A DNA stretch of 7,784 bases. It comes from Chloroflexota bacterium (GTDB taxonomy: Bacteria > Chloroflexota > UBA6077). The translations under genes were made by a program, and so were the position numbers. The notes below the pieces were generated by a model that did no database searches, was not told where the DNA came from, and saw only the letters and a list, made by a program, of their open reading frames with translations. The stretch spans positions 1 to 7,784 of the forward strand of contig JAJZQR010000255.1 of the NCBI GenBank assembly GCA_021806765.1. The letters run 5' to 3'. Shown one piece after another: positions 1-4,096 of this stretch (its first letter is position 1; the number at the start of each line of letters is the position of its first letter).

Positions 1-318
1 GTGAACCTCCTCTCCAACGCGGCCAAGTACTCTTTTCCCGAGACGGAGATCCTGGTGGAGGTGGAGCCCCGGCCGGAAGAGGTCATGGTATCGATCACCA
101 ACCGGGGCCAGGGGATCGCACCCGAGGAGCAGGAGGCCATATTCACCCGCTTCCGGCGGACCCGGACCGCTGCTAAGGGGAAGGTGCCCGGCCTGGGGCT
201 GGGGCTGTACATCACCAAGGGGCTGGTGGAGGCCCACGGGGGGAGGATTTGGGTGGAGAGCGAGATGGGAGAGAGCACCACCTTCCGGTTTGCCCTACCC
301 CTACCGAGTGATGAGTGA
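1..318 (+). CDS. Sensor histidine kinase, C-terminal ATPase domain (partial)
   Basis: This is the C-terminal 105 residues of a membrane- or cytosol-based two-component sensor kinase; the sensor, dimerisation and phospho-His regions lie left of the window. The GTG at base 1 is an internal Val of the N box, not a start. Visible HATPase_c landmarks, in order, are the N box (NLLSNAAKYS, residues 2-11), a G1-like box (NRGQGI, 34-39), the F box (IFTRFRR, about 47-53), the G2 box (GLGLGLYI, about 65-72) and the terminal GGRIWVES...TTFRFALP strand pair. These bind ATP for autophosphorylation. One oddity is that the G1 box normally begins with Asp (DxGxG), which contacts adenine, and here it is Asn (AAC codon). 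The last three residues, SDE, and the TGA stop are in or at the edge of the hairpin at 314-365. No response regulator is visible, so the partner is unknown. Family assignment is firm; specificity cannot be told. Confidence 0.93.
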   Translation: MNLLSNAAKYSFPETEILVEVEPRPEEVMVSITNRGQGIAPEEQEAIFTRFRRTRTAAKGKVPGLGLGLYITKGLVEAHGGRIWVESEMGESTTFRFALPLPSDE

Positions 319-365
319 TGAGTGATGAGTAATGAGTGTGGACTCATTACTCATCACTCATCACT
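314..365. terminator. Perfect 24-bp hairpin between convergent genes
   Basis: Arms 314-337 and 342-365 are exact reverse complements separated by the 4-nt loop GTGG. Each arm is built from AGTGATG/TGATGAG heptamer repeats, so the element is both tandemly repetitive and palindromic. It sits between the convergent kinase and glycosylase genes and contains the stop codon of each (TGA at 316-318 on plus, TAA at 349-347 on minus). By position it would serve as a bidirectional terminator. It has no clear U-tract and a modest GC stem, so a dispersed palindromic repeat that landed here is an equally good description. Confidence 0.75.
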
Positions 366-1015
366 GCCGAGGGGCAGAGGTCGCGCAGGGGGCAGTTGGG
401 ACAGAGGGGAGTGGGCCGGCAGTGGCCCTTGCCCAGGGCCACGATCAGGGCGTGGTACTCCTGGAACAGGGGCACCGAGGGCACGAGGTTCTCCATGAAC
501 AGTCCCTGAAGCCGTTCGTAAGAGGCATCGGGCGGCGTGAGGCCCAGGCGGGCGAAGATGCGCCGGGTGTAGGCGTCCACCACGAAGATAGGCTGCCTGG
601 CGCCGTACAGGACGATGGAGTCGGCGGTCTCCTGGCCCACCCCCCAGATAGACAGCAACTCCTCCCGCAGCCCCGGAAGTTTCACGTGAAACAATGAGGT
701 CAGGTCGCCGCGGTGGTGCTGCCCCAGATGGCCGCAGAAGGCCTTCAGCTTGCGGGCCTTGACGTTGAAGTAGCCACTGGCCCGAATTCTCGCCGCCACC
801 TCGCCCTCAGTAGCCCCTTCCAGCACCTCCGGGCTGAGCATCCCGGCCGCCTTCAGGCCGGCCATCGCCTTCTCCACGTTCACCCACGCCGTGGACTGCG
901 TCAGTATGGCCCCAACCACCATCTCGAAGTCGTCCTCCGCCGGCCACCAGCCCTGGGGCCCGAAGGCCTCCAGCAGCCGCCGGTAGATCTGCAGAAGCCG
1001 CTCCCCTGTTTCCAT
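347..1015 (-). CDS. Endonuclease III-like DNA glycosylase (MagIII/COG2231 type)
   Basis: A 222-residue HhH-GPD base-excision repair glycosylase, close to the usual Nth length (about 210). The ATG at 1015 is chosen because GGAGG lies 5 nt upstream; the open frame runs on to 1105, but those 30 residues look unlike protein. The helix-hairpin-helix is at about 118-136 (LLSIWGVGQETADSIVLY), the catalytic Asp is D147 (VVDAYTRR), and a cluster-like Cys set is at the C-terminus (C199-x5-C205-x2-C208-x5-C214). In Nth the residue after GVGR is the Schiff-base Lys; here it is Glu129. The GxETADSI pattern together with ILTQSTAWVNVEKA (37-50) fits the MagIII/COG2231 group, which includes monofunctional 3-methyladenine glycosylases. 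Expected activity is therefore alkylated-base removal without lyase cleavage. This is inference; a mismatch-type substrate is possible. A parS site lies within the gene, and its C-terminus is encoded by the hairpin at 314-365. Confidence 0.88.
   Translation of the reverse strand: METGERLLQIYRRLLEAFGPQGWWPAEDDFEMVVGAILTQSTAWVNVEKAMAGLKAAGMLSPEVLEGATEGEVAARIRASGYFNVKARKLKAFCGHLGQHHRGDLTSLFHVKLPGLREELLSIWGVGQETADSIVLYGARQPIFVVDAYTRRIFARLGLTPPDASYERLQGLFMENLVPSVPLFQEYHALIVALGKGHCRPTPLCPNCPLRDLCPSAVMSDE
678..693. promoter_or_regulatory. parS: parS centromere site (ParB/Spo0J binding), intragenic
   Basis: The sequence AGTTTCACGTGAAACA matches the widely conserved bacterial chromosomal parS consensus TGTTTCACGTGAAACA at 15 of 16 positions. 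Only the first base differs, and the 14-bp core at 679-692 is a perfect palindrome. ParB-CTP clamps load at parS and spread to segregate the origin region and recruit SMC. It lies inside the glycosylase gene, over residues 108-113 (LFHVKL). The codons there (TTG, TTT, AAA, CTT) are AT-rich against the GC-ending codons used around them, consistent with the DNA site and not the protein setting the sequence. A chance 14-bp match in under 8 kb is very unlikely. No parA or parB is visible in the window. Confidence 0.88.
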
Positions 1016-1072
1016 CCCTGCCTCCGCTGGCCTCCAGATGCTCGACCTCCAACCACCCTGCCGGGACGCGAT

Positions 1073-1081
1073 ATCATAACA
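1073..1081 (-). promoter_or_regulatory. Extended -10 promoter element for the glycosylase gene
   Basis: Read on the minus strand, TGTTATGAT gives an extended -10 (TGn) followed by TATGAT, one base from TATAAT. No good -35 box is found 16-18 nt upstream (TGCCTT at best), which is typical of extended -10 promoters. Transcription would start near 1066, about 50 nt before the ATG at 1015. It lies back to back with the plus-strand -35 box at 1090-1095, so the two promoters probably share or compete for polymerase. Confidence 0.5.
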
Positions 1082-1089
1082 GGGTCCCG

Positions 1090-1118
1090 TTGACAAAGGC
1101 AGCATTCCCCCCTACAGT
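1090..1118 (+). promoter_or_regulatory. Sigma-70-type promoter for the isomerase/transporter unit
   Basis: A perfect -35 box TTGACA (1090-1095) is followed by a 17-nt spacer and TACAGT (1113-1118) as -10. Transcription would start near 1125, leaving a leader of about 60 nt. That leader contains a small 6-bp hairpin (GCTGTC 1140-1145 with GACAGC 1151-1156) and the purine-rich ribosome site GAAGGGGGG (1165-1173) ahead of the ATG at 1185. Confidence 0.65.
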
Positions 1119-1184
1119 GACACCTCAAGCTAGTAGAGAGCTGTCGCCGGGACAGCGGAGAAACGAAGGGGGGTCGCTCCAGCA

Positions 1185-1988
1185 ATGAGCCCAGCCGAAT
1201 GGCGCGACGTCTTCATCTCGGGGGTCCAGTTCGACCGGGAGTTGCGCTCAGGGAACATGTCGGTCCTCAACCTGGCTCCCATCGCCCAGCGCCTGGGCGC
1301 CCAGGGTGTGGAGTATCGCGAGGTCTACTGGAAGGACAGGACCAACGAACTGCCGGCGCTCCGCGACCAGTTGACTCAACTGCCCATCAAGGTCAGCTAC
1401 GCTACCTTCACTACCCTCTACAGCAAGGATCCGGCGAAGCAGCAGCAGTTGATGCAGGACCTGGAGGACGCCCACGCCCTTGGCGCCCCCCTCATGCGGG
1501 TCTTTCGGGGCGAGCGGCCGGGCAACTCCCGCGAGGATGCCGCCATGCGAGATGCGGCCACGGCCGTCGTCGACCGGGCCCGGGACCTCGGGATGCGACT
1601 GGCCCTGGAGAACTTCTCCGGTCTTCCCGGCAGCCGGCCGGAGGAGCTCCTGGAGGTGATAGAACTCCTCGACTCTCCCACCATCGGCGTCAATATCGAC
1701 TTTGCCAACTACACTGGCAACGGCGTTGACCCCATCGCTGCCATCCAGCAGCTGGCTCCCTGGATCATCTACGCCCACCTGAAGGACCAGCGGCCGGCCC
1801 CTCAGGGCAAGGTCAACAGCTACCTCGGTAGCGGTACCCTGCCCCTACGGCCCATCCTCGCGGCCCTCGAAGCCGCGGGCCGCGACTTCCCTTTCTGCTT
1901 CGAGTTCCAGGGCGAAGACGACCCCGAGGGTGGGATCGCCAAGAGCCTGGCATACCTGTCCGAGCTGGGACTGGCAAGAGGCCGCTAA
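1185..1988 (+). CDS. Sugar phosphate isomerase/epimerase-like TIM barrel (AP_endonuc_2)
   Basis: A 267-residue cytosolic protein of the xylose-isomerase-like TIM-barrel superfamily (PF01261, COG1082). Its members interconvert sugars, inosose or related keto/aldose compounds at a divalent metal site. The expected metal ligands at barrel strand ends are present: E142 (LALENFSG), D172 (VNIDFANY), H198 (YAHLKDQ) and E240 (FCFEFQGE). The barrel order is complete and the length normal. The ATG at 1185 has a GAAGGGGGG site 11 nt upstream, slightly long; Met25 (1257) is a weaker alternative. The gene stops 3 nt before the EamA transporter gene, so the two are surely cotranscribed from the promoter at 1090-1118. 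The pairing suggests uptake or export of the compound the enzyme acts on. The substrate cannot be named: this family is functionally broad and no pathway partner is visible. Confidence 0.85.
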   Translation: MSPAEWRDVFISGVQFDRELRSGNMSVLNLAPIAQRLGAQGVEYREVYWKDRTNELPALRDQLTQLPIKVSYATFTTLYSKDPAKQQQLMQDLEDAHALGAPLMRVFRGERPGNSREDAAMRDAATAVVDRARDLGMRLALENFSGLPGSRPEELLEVIELLDSPTIGVNIDFANYTGNGVDPIAAIQQLAPWIIYAHLKDQRPAPQGKVNSYLGSGTLPLRPILAALEAAGRDFPFCFEFQGEDDPEGGIAKSLAYLSELGLARGR

Positions 1989-1991
1989 GTC

Positions 1992-2864
1992 ATGTCCAAC
2001 CGGCTGGCGGGCGCCCTGGCTGCTCTGGGCGCCGTCTTCATCTGGGGGCTCACCTTCGTGCCCAGCAAGGTCGCCCTGGCCGAGATGGGTCCCCTCACCC
2101 TGGCCGTCCTGCGCTTCTCCGTGGCCCTGGCGGTCGTCGTGACCGTCGCCCTGAAAACCCACCCCGACCCCCGCCGGTGGCGCAAGCTCTCCTTTGGCAC
2201 CCTGGCCCTCCTGGGCTTCACCAGCGTTACCCTCTACTTCGGCCTTCAGAACCTGGGCCTCGCCCGCACCTCCGCCAGCGAGGCGGGTCTCGTCTCCGGC
2301 TCCGTCCCGGCGTTAACGGCGCTGCTCTCCGCCCTGGTGCTGAAGGAACGAATCAGCCGGCTGCGGGGGTTGGGGATCGTTCTCTCCATCGTCGGAGTCG
2401 CCGCCGTGGTGCTGGCGGGTAACGCCTCTGGCGCCCGTGGATCGGTGCAGGGCGATCTGCTGGTGCTGGGAGGGGCCGTCGCCTGGGCCTTCTACACCCT
2501 GATCAACAAGGACGTCGGCGGCCGCATGCCCGAGAGCCTTCTCCTGGCCTATACCATGGTCCTCGGCACCCTCTTCCTGCTGCCGGGAGCCGGTCTCGAG
2601 GTAGCCACGTCGGGGTTCGGCCCCATCTCTCCGGCAGGTTGGCTGTCGGTGATCTTCCTGGGCCTCGGGGGCTCGGCCGCCAGCTTCTTCTGCTGGAACG
2701 CCGCCCTCCGACGCCTCGACGCCAGTGAGGCATCCACCTACATAAACCTGGTGCCGGTGATCACCGTCCTCTCCGCCGCCCTGATGCTGGGCGAAACCCT
2801 GGTCCCCTCCCAACTGCTAGGCGGGGCCCTCGTCATCCTGGGCGTCTACCTGGCCTCGCGCTAG
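1992..2864 (+). CDS. EamA/DMT-family transporter, 10 TM segments
   Basis: A 290-residue inner-membrane protein of the drug/metabolite transporter superfamily. It shows the family's internal duplication: EamA repeat 1 covers about residues 7-141 and repeat 2 about 155-289. Each is five hydrophobic segments and each ends near the family signature with a conserved Glu (ALVLKERIS 115-123; ALMLGETLV 263-271). FIWGLTFVPSKVAL near the N-terminus (16-29) is the typical first-helix motif. Length is normal. The ATG at 1992 follows the isomerase stop after 3 nt, with AGAGG about 10 nt upstream inside the previous gene, which implies translational coupling. DMT proteins move amino acids, sugars, nucleotide sugars or drugs, usually outward. 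The neighbour hints at a sugar-like substrate, but that is inference. Confidence 0.92.
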   Translation: MSNRLAGALAALGAVFIWGLTFVPSKVALAEMGPLTLAVLRFSVALAVVVTVALKTHPDPRRWRKLSFGTLALLGFTSVTLYFGLQNLGLARTSASEAGLVSGSVPALTALLSALVLKERISRLRGLGIVLSIVGVAAVVLAGNASGARGSVQGDLLVLGGAVAWAFYTLINKDVGGRMPESLLLAYTMVLGTLFLLPGAGLEVATSGFGPISPAGWLSVIFLGLGGSAASFFCWNAALRRLDASEASTYINLVPVITVLSAALMLGETLVPSQLLGGALVILGVYLASR

Positions 2865-2898
2865 TCCGCGACAGGCAGGGGGAGGGCGGCCCGAACTT

Positions 2899-2973
2899 AC
2901 AGGATAGACAGGATGTTCAGGATAGGACTTACGGCCCGAATCCATTTGATCCTGTGCATCCTGTCCATCCTGT
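2899..2973. repeat. Paired inverted CAGGAT repeat
   Basis: The left arm at 2899-2923 carries ACAGGAT-type units three times (ACAGGATAGACAGGATG...CAGGAT). The right arm at 2949-2973 is its reverse complement at 22 of 25 positions, with a 25-nt loop. It could fold into a long hairpin downstream of the transporter gene and so may stop transcription. The internal 9-nt periodicity marks it as a dispersed intergenic repeat and not a plain terminator. It begins the gene-free stretch 2865-3313. Confidence 0.75.
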
Positions 2974-2995
2974 TCCTCCCCGTCCCCCGTCACCT

Positions 2996-3030
2996 CATCT
3001 CCCCGTCTCCCCGTCTCCCCATCTCCCGGG
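2996..3030. repeat. 8-nt tandem repeat CCCCGTCT
   Basis: Two exact CCCCGTCT units (3001-3008, 3009-3016) and one variant CCCCATCT (3017-3024) are flanked by partial units (CATCT before, CCC after). The strand is strongly pyrimidine-biased from about 2977 to 3030. A further CTCCCCGTCG occurs at 3261-3270. I see no coding role; it looks like a simple slippage-prone intergenic repeat. Confidence 0.65.
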
Positions 3031-3063
3031 ATGGTTCACGGACAGAGTGACAGACTCCCTTGA

Positions 3064-3169
3064 TCGTCATGCCCGACCTGATCGGGCATCCAGGGGTCCA
3101 CGTTGGCGTGCAGGAGTGGCCTCACGAGGAGATGGGATGCCTGGACCCCCGCCTTCGCGGGGGTGACGA
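3064..3169. repeat. Double-hairpin palindromic element with TCGTCA/TGACGA ends
   Basis: The element is bounded by inverted ends TCGTCA (3064-3069) and TGACGA (3164-3169). Inside are two perfect 8-bp hairpins: ATGCCCGA/TCGGGCAT (3069-3076 with 3082-3089, 5-nt loop) and ACCCCCGC/GCGGGGGT (3145-3152 with 3157-3164, 4-nt loop). The segments GCATCC (about 3086-3091) and GGATGC (3135-3140) can also pair. The architecture, with CGTCATGCCCG...CCCCCGCCTTCGCGGGGG, resembles REP/BIME-like or MITE-like intergenic elements widespread in GC-rich bacteria. No transposase is present. Confidence 0.75.
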
Positions 3170-3210
3170 AGGAGAGGCTGGGGGTGACGAAGGAGAGGCT
3201 GGGGGTGACG
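3164..3210. repeat. 21-nt tandem duplication (2.2 copies)
   Basis: Two identical 21-nt units run 3164-3184 and 3185-3205 (each starts TGACGAAGGAGAGGC and ends in a G run), followed by a partial third copy TGACG (3206-3210). The first unit starts on the terminal TGACGA of the double-hairpin element, so the duplication appears to have grown from its right end. There is no spacer between units, so it is not a CRISPR. Confidence 0.85.
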
Positions 3211-3313
3211 TTGGCAATAGACTGTAACTCTATCTACCCGCCCTCGTGAACCATGGCCGTCTCCCCGTCGCCTGGTACAGGTCGTGCCACCTGTCTCGGG
3301 GGGTGATTGCACC

Positions 3314-3784
3314 ATGGACTCATTTCAGCAGACGCATATCGGCGAGGAGGCGGTGAGGCGGGAGCTAGACCAGCTCGACTGGACGGGCCCCCTGACCACC
3401 GAGGATATCTCCGCCCAGCTTCCCGGCCTCCCCGAGGGGCTCTTCGACGACCTGGCCAACGGCGCCATCTTCCACAGTCCCGAGGAGGTGATCCGGGCCC
3501 TGCGGGGCGAAGTCGATCTGGACGCAGCCGATTTCCCCGTCGAAGGGGCAGAATCCCTGGGCGGACCCGCAGGCTACAGCGGATCCAACACCGGTCGGCT
3601 GGTGGGCCAGCCTTCCTCCAGCCACGGCATCGGATCCGGGACCGACACGGGCGACACGGGCAGCGGCAACACCGAGGCCACCGGCTGGTCTCGATCCGGC
3701 ACCACCTTCGGCGAAGAAGCAGTCGAGGAGGAAGCGAACGAGGAGTTGGGGGGCAAGGAAGAGCCGGGGGCAAGGCACGTCTAG
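3314..3784 (+). CDS. Acidic hypothetical protein with low-complexity C-terminal half
   Basis: I do not recognise this 156-residue protein. The ATG at 3314 is preferred because a G-rich site (GGGGGGTG, 3298-3305) lies about 8 nt upstream; an in-frame ATG at 3284 would add ten residues. Residues 1-70 look folded and helical (DQLDWTGPLTTEDISAQLPG... then SPEEVIRALRGEV at 55-67). Residues about 77-130 are rich in Gly, Ser and Thr (SGSNTGRLVG, GTDTGDTGSGNT). The tail is Glu-rich (GEEAVEEEANEELGGKEE, 133-150). There are no Cys residues, signal peptide or membrane segments, so a soluble, partly disordered acidic protein is likely. It stands alone between two repeat-rich gaps with no convincing promoter of its own. 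Codon use matches its neighbours, which supports a real gene. Confidence 0.6.
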   Translation: MDSFQQTHIGEEAVRRELDQLDWTGPLTTEDISAQLPGLPEGLFDDLANGAIFHSPEEVIRALRGEVDLDAADFPVEGAESLGGPAGYSGSNTGRLVGQPSSSHGIGSGTDTGDTGSGNTEATGWSRSGTTFGEEAVEEEANEELGGKEEPGARHV

Positions 3785-3867
3785 CCGAAACGCGCCACCC
3801 CGGACCAACAGCATCGGCGCCTGGACGTAGCGCGGCTTCCCCTCGGTAGCTCCTATGGGTCGAGTGC

Positions 3868-3895
3868 GTAGAGACGCGACGTGTCGCGTCTCTAC
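3868..3895. repeat. Palindromic intergenic repeat GTAGAGACGCGAC
   Basis: GTAGAGACGCGAC (3868-3880) is followed after GT by its exact reverse complement (3883-3895), giving a 12-13-bp stem with a 2-4-nt loop. I recall closely similar GTAGAGACG...CGTCTCTAC palindromes as multi-copy intergenic elements in cyanobacteria and Chloroflexota. It lies in the gap between the hypothetical gene and accDA and has no T-tract, so it is best read as a dispersed repeat. Confidence 0.8.
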
Positions 3896-3922
3896 AGGGG
3901 ATGTTGTAGCCTCCACACCGCT

Positions 3923-3954
3923 CCTTGTGGGTTCAGCACCGATAACCCACAAGG
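3923..3954. terminator. 11-bp stem hairpin upstream of the accDA promoter
   Basis: CCTTGTGGGTT (3923-3933) and AACCCACAAGG (3944-3954) pair perfectly around a 10-nt loop. It lies about 140 nt after the hypothetical gene's stop and 24 nt before the accDA -35 box, so it would insulate accDA from upstream transcription. The following sequence (CCCTGTCCTTCTC) is only mildly T-rich, so intrinsic termination is possible but not assured. It could also be another dispersed repeat. Confidence 0.5.
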
Positions 3955-3977
3955 CCCTGTCCTTCTCATCTACCTAC

Positions 3978-4005
3978 TTGACAGCAGGCCAACCAGAAGT
4001 ACAAT
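3978..4005 (+). promoter_or_regulatory. Strong sigma-70-type promoter of accDA
   Basis: TTGACA (3978-3983), a 16-nt spacer and TACAAT (4000-4005) give a near-consensus housekeeping promoter, the best in the window. Transcription would start near 4012, just before the GntR-type palindromes at 4021-4038. The leader is then about 85 nt. A strong promoter with an operator just past the start site is the classic layout for a repressed operon. The -10 itself contains TACAA, an extra operator-like half-site. Confidence 0.75.
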
Positions 4006-4020
4006 GGTGCCGTCCACAAA

Positions 4021-4038
4021 GTTGTATACAACGTTGTA
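4021..4038. promoter_or_regulatory. Overlapping GntR-type operator palindromes
   Basis: Two perfect 12-bp palindromes overlap by 6 bp: GTTGTATACAAC (4021-4032) and TACAACGTTGTA (4027-4038). The core TTGTATACAA fits the GntR-superfamily operator pattern N(y)GTN(x)ACN(y), and FCD-type regulators commonly use TTGTATACAA-like sites. The position, about +10 to +27 from the predicted start, suits repression by blocking polymerase. A gene for a GntR/FCD regulator lies in the same operon (5931-6584), making it the obvious ligand-controlled binder. The sequence is direct; the pairing with that protein is inference. Confidence 0.7.
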
Positions 4039-4047
4039 CTCATTCGC

Positions 4048-4067
4048 GTCGAGAGAATACTCTCGAC
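4048..4067 (+). other. Leader hairpin before accDA
   Basis: GTCGAGAG (4048-4055) and CTCTCGAC (4060-4067) form a perfect 8-bp stem with the tetraloop AATA in the 5' leader of accDA. A short following stem (CCGA 4067-4070 with TCGG 4075-4078) is possible. There is no poly-U tract, so an mRNA-stabilising or processing structure is more likely than an attenuator. Confidence 0.5.
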
Positions 4068-4084
4068 CGACCTGTCGGGACTTG

Positions 4085-4090
4085 AGGAGG
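4085..4090 (+). promoter_or_regulatory. Ribosome binding site fixing the accDA start
   Basis: A perfect AGGAGG lies 6 nt before the ATG at 4097. This decides the start: the frame stays open upstream to 3881, but that extension would run through the promoter, operator and hairpins. Confidence 0.9.
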
Positions 4091-4096
4091 CTCAGG

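Noticed and set aside
1016..1105. 30-residue upstream extension of the glycosylase
   Set aside because: It covers the predicted -10 region, lacks family resemblance, and the ATG at 1015 has a good GGAGG site.
3164..3210. Possible CRISPR repeats
   Set aside because: Units are directly adjacent with no spacers and only two full copies.
3211..3236. TTGGCA ... TATCTA as promoter for the hypothetical gene
   Set aside because: Spacer is only 14 nt and both boxes are imperfect.
3277..3294. ACAGGT/ACCTGT 6-bp hairpin before the hypothetical gene
   Set aside because: Too short to separate from chance in GC-rich DNA.
3881..4096. 72-residue N-terminal extension of the AccDA frame
   Set aside because: It would be translated from promoter, operator and hairpin DNA; AGGAGG 6 nt before the ATG at 4097 and the standard AccD zinc ribbon shortly after fix the start there.
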